Shown: one piece after another, positions 1 to 5,581 of the stretch
Position numbering within the stretch: position 1 is the first letter of the stretch
How the letters are laid out: every line of letters begins with the position of its first letter
Assembly (NCBI GenBank): GCA_029932795.1
Contig: JAOZPL010000110.1
Location: 1 to 5,581, forward strand
Reading direction: 5' to 3'
DNA from: Candidatus Zixiibacteriota bacterium
GTDB taxonomy: Bacteria; Zixibacteria; MSB-5A5; GN15; FEB-12
Length of the DNA: 5,581 bases
Program-made: the position numbers and the translations under genes
The notes under the pieces: generated by a model
The model's input: the letters and a program-made list of their open reading frames with translations, nothing else
Database searches by the model: none
What the model was told of the DNA's origin: nothing

Positions 1-252
1 ATAAATCATCACAATCATTGCCAGGCCCACTGCTGCCTCGGCTGCTGCAACGGTCAGAACGAGGAAGACGAACACGTGACCATCCATAAGGTTGAGGGCC
101 CGAGAAAAGGCGATCAGCGCCAGGTTAGCGGCGTTAAGCATCAATTCCACGGACATGAACAAGATAATCATGTTACGCGAAATCAAGACACCAGCGGTCC
201 CAATTCCGAACAAAACCGCTGCCAGTATCAAATATGCAGAAATCGATACCAT
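1..252 (-). CDS. nuoK: NADH-quinone oxidoreductase subunit K (3' end cut by window edge)
   Basis: Small membrane subunit of complex I, homologous to MrpC and mitochondrial ND4L, forming part of the proton path between NuoJ/NuoA and the antiporter-like subunits. The ATG is at 252-250 and the frame stays open for 84 codons to the window edge. NuoK is usually about 100 residues, so roughly the last 15-20 are missing. Three hydrophobic helices are visible (about residues 3-22, 28-50 and 58-82). The two membrane glutamates known to be essential in E. coli NuoK, Glu36 in helix 2 (SVELMLNAANL) and Glu72 in helix 3 (AAAEAAVGLA), fall at exactly positions 36 and 72 here, which supports both the identity and the start. 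The start follows the nuoJ TAG by one base, and an AGGA at 260-257, inside nuoJ, lies four bases upstream, so translation is probably coupled to nuoJ. Identity is near certain; the C-terminus cannot be judged. Confidence 0.95.
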   Translation of the reverse strand, partial: MVSISAYLILAAVLFGIGTAGVLISRNMIILFMSVELMLNAANLALIAFSRALNLMDGHVFVFLVLTVAAAEAAVGLAMIVMIY

Positions 253-253
253 T

Positions 254-841
254 CTATCCTGCCGTCCCGTCGGTGGCCTGCCCGGCTGATTCTTCCAGCT
301 CATCGGTGACCCGTTTCTTATCTCCCCTGTCTATCTTAGCCAGCACCACGGCACCAACTATCGCAACCAGCAGCAGGACACCGGTCAACTCAAACGGATA
401 AAGGTACCGGGTAAACAGAAGCTTGGAGACAGGAGCCACATTCCCGAACTCATCCGCCGGCATCGACATAATACCGGTGGTCGTAGCCGGGATAAACACG
501 CTCTTGATTACAAAGACCAGCTCCGCAATCAGGAGGATGGAGACAAGGTATTTTGTGAAGCGGCTGACCCGTCCGGTCGACGCCCCGAGATCTTCAGTGC
601 CGCGCAGATTAAGCAACATAATAACAAACAGGAACAGCACCATGATAGCACCCGCGTAAACGATCACCAGCATGGCACCAACGAACAGAGCACCCAGCTG
701 CACGTAACAGACCGCTTGCGCCAACAGAGATACAATGAAATAAAGAACAGACGCAACAGGGTTGCGCTGCGTGATCATCATAGTTGCGCCAAAGACCGCT
801 ACGACAGCCGAGATAAAGAATATGACCGTATCAATGCTCAT
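254..841 (-). CDS. nuoJ: NADH-quinone oxidoreductase subunit J
   Basis: Membrane-arm subunit of complex I (ND6 homologue), next to NuoH, NuoA and NuoK. Its third helix takes part in the conformational coupling between quinone reduction and ion pumping. The 195 residues contain five hydrophobic segments (about 5-22, 31-48, 52-77, 97-116, 149-168). Segment 3 carries the family hallmark VYAGAIMVLFLFVIMLLN (61-78). The loop between helices 4 and 5 (about 117-148) is polar. After helix 5 comes a charged, non-membrane tail (about 170-195) that makes the protein somewhat longer than many NuoJ proteins, which are often about 165-185 aa. The ATG at 841-839 overlaps the nuoI stop in an ATGA arrangement. 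There is no strong Shine-Dalgarno sequence just upstream, so translational coupling to nuoI is likely. The stop is TAG, one base before nuoK. Identity is secure. Confidence 0.96.
   Translation of the reverse strand: MSIDTVIFFISAVVAVFGATMMITQRNPVASVLYFIVSLLAQAVCYVQLGALFVGAMLVIVYAGAIMVLFLFVIMLLNLRGTEDLGASTGRVSRFTKYLVSILLIAELVFVIKSVFIPATTTGIMSMPADEFGNVAPVSKLLFTRYLYPFELTGVLLLVAIVGAVVLAKIDRGDKKRVTDELEESAGQATDGTAG
257..260 (-). promoter_or_regulatory. Probable ribosome binding site of nuoK
   Basis: AGGA on the minus strand ends four bases before the nuoK ATG and is embedded in the last codons of nuoJ. This fits a coupled nuoJ-nuoK translation unit and supports the chosen start. It is a short motif judged by eye. 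Confidence 0.45.
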
Positions 842-1344
842 GAATTCTGTTCAGGCACTCCATAGGTTCTGCGCACCCGGCGAATAATCCGCTTGAACGG
901 ATTCGGTTTCCTCGGATGCGGCACGAGCATCTGCTCCTTGGAATATATGAATGAATTCCGGTTATTGTCTGAGAATTCGTACTCGCGGCCCAGGAAAATG
1001 GCTTCTTCAGGGCACGCTTCCTCACAAAAGCCACAGAAGATACATCGCAGCAGGTTTATCTCGTATACCCTGGCCTGCCGCTCACCCTTCTCGTTTTCTT
1101 CCGGCTCCATATAGATGGCATCCGCGGGACAGGCTGCCGCACAGAGACCGCAGCAAACGCACCGCTCGGTCCCGTCATCATATCGCTCCAGATAGTGCCG
1201 ACCGCGGTAGCGCGGGGCCATGGCAGCCTTCTTCCGCGGATAGTCAAGCGTGACCGGCTTCTTGAACATATGCTTCATCGTTACCCAGAAGGCCGGCGGC
1301 ATCCTCCAGAAAACATTTGTAAGAGCTCTTAAGAGATCCTTCAT
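838..1344 (-). CDS. nuoI: NADH-quinone oxidoreductase subunit I (2 x 4Fe-4S ferredoxin subunit)
   Basis: Peripheral-arm subunit (TYKY/Nqo9 homologue) that carries clusters N6a and N6b and passes electrons from NuoG towards N2 in NuoB. With the ATG at 1344-1342 the protein has 168 residues. It has an amphipathic N-terminus (MKDLLRALTNVFW) that would lie on the membrane, then two CxxCxxCxxxCP motifs: C62-C65-C68-C72 and C101-C104-C107-C111. The second sits in the classic RCIFCGFCEEACPEEAI block. The preceding RYRGRH element is also typical. An extra cysteine, C64, adjoins ligand C65. The C-terminus is basic. The frame stays open upstream to a GTG at 1365, giving 175 residues. I prefer the ATG because GGTGA (1356-1352) lies seven bases before it and because family members commonly begin near this residue. 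The GTG has the Shine-Dalgarno-like bases directly abutting it. The 3' end overlaps nuoJ by 4 nt. Confidence 0.96.
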   Translation of the reverse strand: MKDLLRALTNVFWRMPPAFWVTMKHMFKKPVTLDYPRKKAAMAPRYRGRHYLERYDDGTERCVCCGLCAAACPADAIYMEPEENEKGERQARVYEINLLRCIFCGFCEEACPEEAIFLGREYEFSDNNRNSFIYSKEQMLVPHPRKPNPFKRIIRRVRRTYGVPEQNS

Positions 1345-1351
1345 AAGCCTG

Positions 1352-1356
1352 TCACC
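1352..1356 (-). promoter_or_regulatory. Probable ribosome binding site of nuoI
   Basis: GGTGA on the minus strand matches the 3' part of the consensus AGGAGGTGA and ends seven bases before the ATG at 1344-1342. It lies downstream of the alternative GTG at 1365-1363, so it favours the shorter NuoI (168 aa) over the 175-aa version. Judged by eye only. Confidence 0.5.
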
Positions 1357-1374
1357 ATCCAACACTCACCAGCA

Positions 1375-2391
1375 TTATCCCAACCACAAAACGACCAGTC
1401 CGGTTACCATCGCATTAAGGATTGCGAGGGGCAGAAGAACCAGCCATCCGAATCTCATTAGCTGATCATATCTGAACCGCGGGAAGGTTGCCCGCAGCCA
1501 GACATAACAAAACATAAAGACAAAGACTTTTATCAGAAACCAGATCACCGGCGGAACGAACGACAAGAATGCCGGTCCGTTCCAGCCGCCGAAAAACAGC
1601 GTCGTGGCCACGCAGGCCACCGCCAGCATATTGGCATACTCGCCGATAAAGAACAGGGCAAACCGCATCGAGGAATACTCTGTGTGATAGCCGGCTACCA
1701 GTTCCGATTCCGCTTCCGGTAGATCGAATGGCGTACGATTGGTCTCGGCGATGGCACACGTTAGGTAGAGAAGGAACCCTATCGGATTACGCCAGAGATA
1801 CCAGTTCTCAAAAAACCAAATGGAGTCGCTGGCCTGTTTTGCGACCAGCTCCGTCATCGAAAGCGTGCCGGCAATCACAATAACACCGACAATCGAAAGT
1901 CCGTAACTGACTTCGTAGGAAATCATCTGGGCTGAGGATCGAATCCCACCAAGAAGGGAATACTTGGAACCGCTAGACCAGCCAGCCAGAACCAGACCGT
2001 ACACGCCGAGCGAAGTGACCGCAAATATCCAGAGGATCCCGATATTCAGATCGGAAATAACGCCCTTAAACTCCAGGCCGAAGAGACTGAAATCGCGGGA
2101 ATACGGAATGACGGCAAAGGTCAACAGGGCGGGCACAAACGAGAGCATTGGACCCAGTGTGTAAGTCAGACGCTCGACACTGTCCGGGACAATATCTTCC
2201 TTGAAAATCAGCTTGAGACCATCAGCGACCGGCTGCAGGAGACCATAAGGACCTGTATACGACGGTCCGATCCGTTGCTGCATGTGCCCGAGGACTTTGC
2301 GTTCCAACCAGGTCGCCCAGGCACAGCCGGTGAGCACGACAACTATGACGACCACAACCTGAATCGAGGATGTCAGAATAACTTCAAACAT
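1375..2391 (-). CDS. nuoH: NADH-quinone oxidoreductase subunit H
   Basis: Membrane subunit (ND1/Nqo8 homologue) that joins the peripheral and membrane arms, forms much of the quinone-binding chamber, and starts the proton-translocation path. The 338 residues match the usual family length and show about eight hydrophobic helices. Family signatures in order are: WLERKVLGHMQQRIGP (28-43) leading into the GPYGLLQPVADGLKLIFKE block (47-65); GWSSGSKYSLLGGIRSSAQM (137-156) followed by SYEVSYGL; AETNRTPFDLPEAESELVAG (215-234) with the acidic loop that continues to Y239-S240; and RATFPRFRYDQLMRFGW (300-316). All expected charged residues in these loops are present, so the protein looks functional. The ATG at 2391-2389 lies five bases after the nuoG TAG. 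The best Shine-Dalgarno candidate, AAGGTGG at 2411-2405, is rather far away (13 nt), so coupled reinitiation after nuoG is plausible. The stop is TAA. Confidence 0.97.
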   Translation of the reverse strand: MFEVILTSSIQVVVVIVVVLTGCAWATWLERKVLGHMQQRIGPSYTGPYGLLQPVADGLKLIFKEDIVPDSVERLTYTLGPMLSFVPALLTFAVIPYSRDFSLFGLEFKGVISDLNIGILWIFAVTSLGVYGLVLAGWSSGSKYSLLGGIRSSAQMISYEVSYGLSIVGVIVIAGTLSMTELVAKQASDSIWFFENWYLWRNPIGFLLYLTCAIAETNRTPFDLPEAESELVAGYHTEYSSMRFALFFIGEYANMLAVACVATTLFFGGWNGPAFLSFVPPVIWFLIKVFVFMFCYVWLRATFPRFRYDQLMRFGWLVLLPLAILNAMVTGLVVLWLG

Positions 2392-2396
2392 ACCGT

Positions 2397-4964
2397 CTAA
2401 CTGACCACCTTGCTGATTTTCACTCGGTCAACCCGACACTTCCTCATCAGAAGTGAGGTCACCGGCGTAGATGAGAAATTGCGCGGGATGAAAACTACAT
2501 CGTTGTCAAGAAAGTCCGAAATCCTGACTGGAACAATAATCTTTCCTACCGGCGATTCGACCCGAACCGAATCCCCTTCTTCGATCTGGTAATTCGCAGC
2601 CAGACCCGGCGATATCTCAATGTAGGCCTCCCCGCAGAAGTTCACCAACGAGCTGGCCTTCTCAGTTCGGTGACCGCAGTGATGCGGGTCATCACCAACT
2701 GCCAGAGGAACAGTAAACTCATCGTCGTGTTCTTCATTTGTCCAACCGGTATTGACAAAACTGTCAGGCCAGGACAACCCGTTGTCTACCTCCAACAGTT
2801 TCTCTATCTCAATCCTCCGGACCTCATCGGACTCAAACAGCTTTTGACCCAGCCTGTCCGCAATCAATTCAACAATTTCATAGCCCGGTCTCGATTCGTA
2901 CAAAGGCTTGATCGCCTGGTTGGCCTGCTGGACCCTCCCTTCGAGATTTACATACTCACCGGGATACTCAGCCCAACTGCAGATCGGGAGAACAACATCG
3001 GCCAAGGCGGTTGTCTCCGACTCAAACAGGTCACACACGATGAGAAAATCAAGCTTCTCCAGCCCTTCGCACGCGAATTCCCGGTCCGGGTACAGCATGA
3101 TCGGATCGGCACCCATGACAATCAAACCGTTAATCTCTTCCTTTTTCATGTTGACCAGCATGCTATCAGTATTACGCGGCTCCGTGTCGGGCCATCCCCC
3201 CCAGAGCTTTGTCAACTCACTCTTGACGACAGCCGGCGGATCAGGCAGAACTCCAAGCTTCCTGGCACCCATCGAGTTCGCGTAACGGGACAACACGGCG
3301 ATCTGCCCCTTCTCTTCAATACCGAACACCCGATTAAGATTACATAACGCCGATGCGATATTCTCACGATCCCGCGATCGGGTCACCAGTTCTCCGGCGA
3401 TAAGAGTAACTTTCCGAGCCTTGGCTAACGCCCGCGCGACTATCTTGATTTGATCCGGCTCAACGCCGCAGACGGCAGCCGCCTCAGTCATCAAGGCAAA
3501 ACCGGTCGCTTCTTTCAACTGGTCAGGATTCGGGATCGAAACCAGCTTCTCCTCAACCCCCGCCAGGCAAAGGGCGGCAATTATTGCCTCATCCGCTCCA
3601 ATACCATACACCAGCTCCAACTCAGCCACATCGGCCGATTTCACCGCATACGGATTCAAGGAAAACACTCTGGAATCATGGAAATTGCAGGCCTTACGGA
3701 TCCTCAAGTACTCGTTCGGATGTTCCTTGAGCAGGTCGCTGCCAAAAGTAATAATCACATCCGAATTGTCGATATCTGCAATCCTAAACGGCCTTGAGGT
3801 AAGAATAGAGTAGTTGTCCGATGACGTTTTCGGCAACATCCGGTAGTCAATTCGGAAATCCACGTTGTTGGAGCCAAGCGTCCGACGGATCAGCTTGGAA
3901 AAACTATGCAGGGTGGCATTGTCCAGGGAAGGATCAATAAGGCCACCAATGCAGACGCACCCTTTCTTATCCTTGATCTCTCCGAGTCGCTTTTCGATCA
4001 CGGCCAGTGCTTCATCCCACGTCGCCGTCTCCTGATTGCCTTCCTTCTTGATAAGCGGCGTCCTAAGACGATCCTCGGAATGAATGATCTGGTAACCATA
4101 CCGGGTAATATCGGGAAGCCAACCGTCATCAATATCATCATTGCGTCGACCGGTCACCCGATACACGCGGTTCTGATGCTTCTCCTTGAAGAACAGGATA
4201 TTCGAACCGGAACTGGTGTAGGGACAGACCGAAGCAACGGTCTGCGTCAGCCAGACGCGAATCTTGTAGCGCCAGTCAGTGTTGGTCAGTGCACCAACCG
4301 GACATATCTCAACCAGATTGCCGGAAAACGGATTGTCCACTTGTTGGCCGGGAGCCGCATTGATTTCGGTGACGTTCCCCCGTTCAAAGGCGCCCAGATC
4401 GTACTCGCCAAACGCCTCCTTGTTCGCGCGCACGCATTTGTAACAGTGGATGCAGCGGTTGCGATTGAGAATGATTTCGGGACCGATGCGCAGATCATCA
4501 AACGTGCTCTCCACACCATCCTCGATAAAACGGCGCTTCTGGAAATCGAACCGGCTGTCGTCGTAGCCATGCGCAAAGGTGAGATTCTGGAGATCGCAGT
4601 CGCCGCCTTTGTCACAGGTAGGACAATCCAGAGGATGGTTGAGCAGGATGAACTCCAGCACGGCCCGGCGCCCGCGTTTGACCAGGTCAGAGTCCGTGTG
4701 AACGATCATGCCGTCGGCAGCTTCTGTAGCGCAGGACACCTGAAGCTTGGGCATCTTTTCTATCTCTACATAACACATCCGGCAGGCGCCGATTGATTTG
4801 AGCTTCGGGTGCCAGCAGAAGGTTGGAATCTGGACACCCACGCTGAGAGCCGCTTCCAGAACGGTAGTTCCCTTCGGGACAGTCACAGAACGGCCGTCAA
4901 TGGTAAGCGTGACCGTCTTCGTGTCTCGGCTTGTCGAACCTTCTTTTTTTGCCACCTCAGCCAA
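2397..4964 (-). CDS. nuoG: NADH-quinone oxidoreductase subunit G (Fe-S / molybdopterin-oxidoreductase-like)
   Basis: Largest peripheral-arm subunit (Nqo3/75-kDa homologue), which relays electrons from NuoF to NuoI; 855 aa. The N-terminal 2Fe-2S ferredoxin domain (about 17-95) has N1b ligands C50, C61, C64 and C78. The next domain has N5 ligands H110, C114, C117 and C123 in NHPLDCPTCDKGGDCDLQN. The 4Fe-4S domain has N4 ligands C171, C174, C177 and C221. From about 240 to 720 there is a molybdopterin-oxidoreductase-like body (YVNLEGRVQQ at 671-680), and from about 775 a dinucleotide-binding-type C-terminal domain. The fourth cluster site, N7, has lost three of four ligands: C247 remains, with T250, S254 and P284 in the other places. 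The start is TTG at 4964-4962. A TGA lies two codons upstream in frame, no in-frame ATG exists near the N-terminus, and GAGA at about 4976-4973 could act as a weak ribosome site. A GTG three codons later (4955) is the alternative. It lies 11 nt after nuoF. Confidence 0.97.
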   Translation of the reverse strand: MAEVAKKEGSTSRDTKTVTLTIDGRSVTVPKGTTVLEAALSVGVQIPTFCWHPKLKSIGACRMCYVEIEKMPKLQVSCATEAADGMIVHTDSDLVKRGRRAVLEFILLNHPLDCPTCDKGGDCDLQNLTFAHGYDDSRFDFQKRRFIEDGVESTFDDLRIGPEIILNRNRCIHCYKCVRANKEAFGEYDLGAFERGNVTEINAAPGQQVDNPFSGNLVEICPVGALTNTDWRYKIRVWLTQTVASVCPYTSSGSNILFFKEKHQNRVYRVTGRRNDDIDDGWLPDITRYGYQIIHSEDRLRTPLIKKEGNQETATWDEALAVIEKRLGEIKDKKGCVCIGGLIDPSLDNATLHSFSKLIRRTLGSNNVDFRIDYRMLPKTSSDNYSILTSRPFRIADIDNSDVIITFGSDLLKEHPNEYLRIRKACNFHDSRVFSLNPYAVKSADVAELELVYGIGADEAIIAALCLAGVEEKLVSIPNPDQLKEATGFALMTEAAAVCGVEPDQIKIVARALAKARKVTLIAGELVTRSRDRENIASALCNLNRVFGIEEKGQIAVLSRYANSMGARKLGVLPDPPAVVKSELTKLWGGWPDTEPRNTDSMLVNMKKEEINGLIVMGADPIMLYPDREFACEGLEKLDFLIVCDLFESETTALADVVLPICSWAEYPGEYVNLEGRVQQANQAIKPLYESRPGYEIVELIADRLGQKLFESDEVRRIEIEKLLEVDNGLSWPDSFVNTGWTNEEHDDEFTVPLAVGDDPHHCGHRTEKASSLVNFCGEAYIEISPGLAANYQIEEGDSVRVESPVGKIIVPVRISDFLDNDVVFIPRNFSSTPVTSLLMRKCRVDRVKISKVVS

Positions 4965-4975
4965 GATTCATCTCT

Positions 4976-5581
4976 CTAAAATGCGAAATCCGATTTCACC
5001 AGGCATTTCTTGTGCACGATGTGATAATCCCATTCGTCCCGATACAGCTTGATAGCGGACTGGATGGGCATCACTGCGGCATCTCCGAGCGGACAGATGG
5101 TCCGGCCAAGGATATTACCGCAAATATCATCAATCTTTTCGATATCTCCCGGTTTCCCGTTCCCCTGCTCGATCCTGTGGATCAATTGTTCCAGCCAGGC
5201 CGTACCTTGACGACAGGGAGTGCACTTGCCGCAAGACTCGTGGCGGAAGAAGTGGATCAGCTTGAGCATCACCCAGACGATACAGGTCTCCTCATGGAAA
5301 ACAATCACGGCGCCGGAGCCAAGCATCGAACCGGCGTCAACCAGAGCTTCATAGTCGAGCCCGACGTCAATCATATCTTCAGTCAGCAGGGGGGTTGAGG
5401 CACCGCCGGGAATCACCCCCTTGAGTTTCTTGTCATTGAGAATGCCACCACCGTACTCAGGATCATAGATAAGCTTTTTGAGATTGAAGCCAAGCTCCAC
5501 TTCGTAGTTGCCGGGGCGTTTGATATGACCGCTCAGGCTGAACACTTTGGTGCCGGTCGATTTTTCAGTGCCCAACGAGCG
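4976..5581 (-). CDS. nuoF: NADH-quinone oxidoreductase subunit F (C-terminal half; 5' end outside window)
   Basis: NADH- and FMN-binding subunit (51-kDa/Nqo1 homologue), the electron entry point of complex I. Only the last 201 residues are visible. The frame is open through the right edge (Arg-Ser before the TTG at 5575), so that TTG is an internal leucine codon and not a start. Family members have about 420-450 residues, so roughly the first half, with the glycine-rich FMN/NADH fold, lies outside. Visible parts in order are the end of the flavin domain (GTKVFSLSGHIKRPGNYEVE, visible residues 10-29), an SLBB domain (IPGGASTPLL, then GSGAVIVF) and the C-terminal helical domain. The last holds the N3 4Fe-4S ligands: three cysteines in ESCGKCTPCRQGT (C117, C120, C123 of the visible part) and C163 in TICPLGDAA. 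The stop is TAG. Its presence shows that this operon encodes the NADH-oxidising module. Confidence 0.97.
   Translation of the reverse strand, partial: RSLGTEKSTGTKVFSLSGHIKRPGNYEVELGFNLKKLIYDPEYGGGILNDKKLKGVIPGGASTPLLTEDMIDVGLDYEALVDAGSMLGSGAVIVFHEETCIVWVMLKLIHFFRHESCGKCTPCRQGTAWLEQLIHRIEQGNGKPGDIEKIDDICGNILGRTICPLGDAAVMPIQSAIKLYRDEWDYHIVHKKCLVKSDFAF

Noticed and set aside
951..1253. Plus-strand open frames opposite nuoI
   Set aside because: The minus strand here carries the unmistakable double 4Fe-4S motif of NuoI. The plus-strand products are low-complexity, Arg/Ser/Pro-rich shadows.
3196..3202. A run of seven C (G on the coding strand) in nuoG as a possible frameshift or sequencing error
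   Set aside because: The nuoG frame continues through it (TKLWGGWPD) with family-like sequence on both sides, so there is no sign of a shift.
2670..3347. A 225-codon plus-strand open frame opposite nuoG
   Set aside because: It is antisense to the NuoG C-terminal half, has no family-like motif, and is best explained as a coding shadow.
3906..4796. A 296-codon open frame on the plus strand opposite nuoG
   Set aside because: It lies wholly antisense to the well-supported nuoG coding sequence. Its translation shows no recognisable domain, and it is rich in residues expected from reading reversed codons.
4931..5398. A 155-codon plus-strand open frame across the nuoF-nuoG junction
   Set aside because: It is antisense to the conserved SLBB and N3 regions of NuoF, and its protein resembles nothing I recognise.
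5573..5575. TTG at 5575 as the start of a short NuoF-like protein
   Set aside because: The frame is open to the window edge (Arg-Ser upstream), and the visible part begins in the middle of the conserved NuoF fold, so this is an internal codon of a gene cut by the edge.
1..5581. A search for a novel system: tandem or inverted repeats, CRISPR, tRNA/rRNA, insertion sequences, internal terminators or promoters
   Set aside because: Gaps between genes are 30 nt or less, no repeats or stem-loops with a T-run stood out by eye, and every stretch is accounted for by nuoF-nuoK. I see no evidence of an undescribed system here.

Overview
The window is one gene-dense, single-strand block. All six genes are on the minus strand and encode consecutive subunits of the proton-pumping NADH:quinone oxidoreductase (respiratory complex I) in the order nuoF-G-H-I-J-K. 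Both end genes are cut by the window edges: nuoF lacks its N-terminal half on the right, and nuoK lacks its last few residues on the left. nuoG, nuoH, nuoI and nuoJ are complete and show no frameshift.

Reading in the direction of transcription (right to left): the C-terminal half of NuoF (SLBB domain and N3 iron-sulfur site, 5581-4976); NuoG (855 aa, clusters N1b, N5 and N4 plus a molybdopterin-oxidoreductase-like body, 4964-2397); NuoH (338 aa, quinone-site membrane subunit, 2391-1375); NuoI (168 aa, two 4Fe-4S clusters, start taken at 1344); NuoJ (195 aa, 841-254); NuoK (84 residues visible, from 252). Junctions are 11 nt, 5 nt, 30 nt, a 4-nt ATGA overlap, and 1 nt. There is no room for internal promoters or terminators, so this is the inside of one polycistronic operon whose promoter and terminator lie outside the window.

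Electrons from NADH would enter at FMN in NuoF, pass N3, then N1b/N4/N5 in NuoG and N6a/N6b in NuoI, and reach quinone at the NuoH interface. NuoH, NuoJ and NuoK belong to the membrane arm that couples this to ion translocation. The presence of nuoF and nuoG points to a complete NADH-oxidising (14-subunit type) enzyme rather than the 11-subunit form without the NADH module, although the other subunits are not visible here.

The organism is a bacterium with roughly balanced base composition. The style of the NuoI and NuoG proteins and the lack of N7 ligands in NuoG would fit an uncultured lineage around the FCB group (for example Zixibacteria or Gemmatimonadota relatives) or a deltaproteobacterium-like group. 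That is a guess from protein style and not a demonstrated assignment.

I looked for hidden genes on the plus strand, RNAs, repeats, CRISPR arrays, mobile elements and recoding, and found nothing convincing. This is an ordinary core-metabolism region. The points worth a second look are small: loss of the N7 ligands, a His/Cys-rich patch in the NuoG C-terminus, a TTG start overlapped by a five-codon decoy frame, and a charged NuoJ tail.
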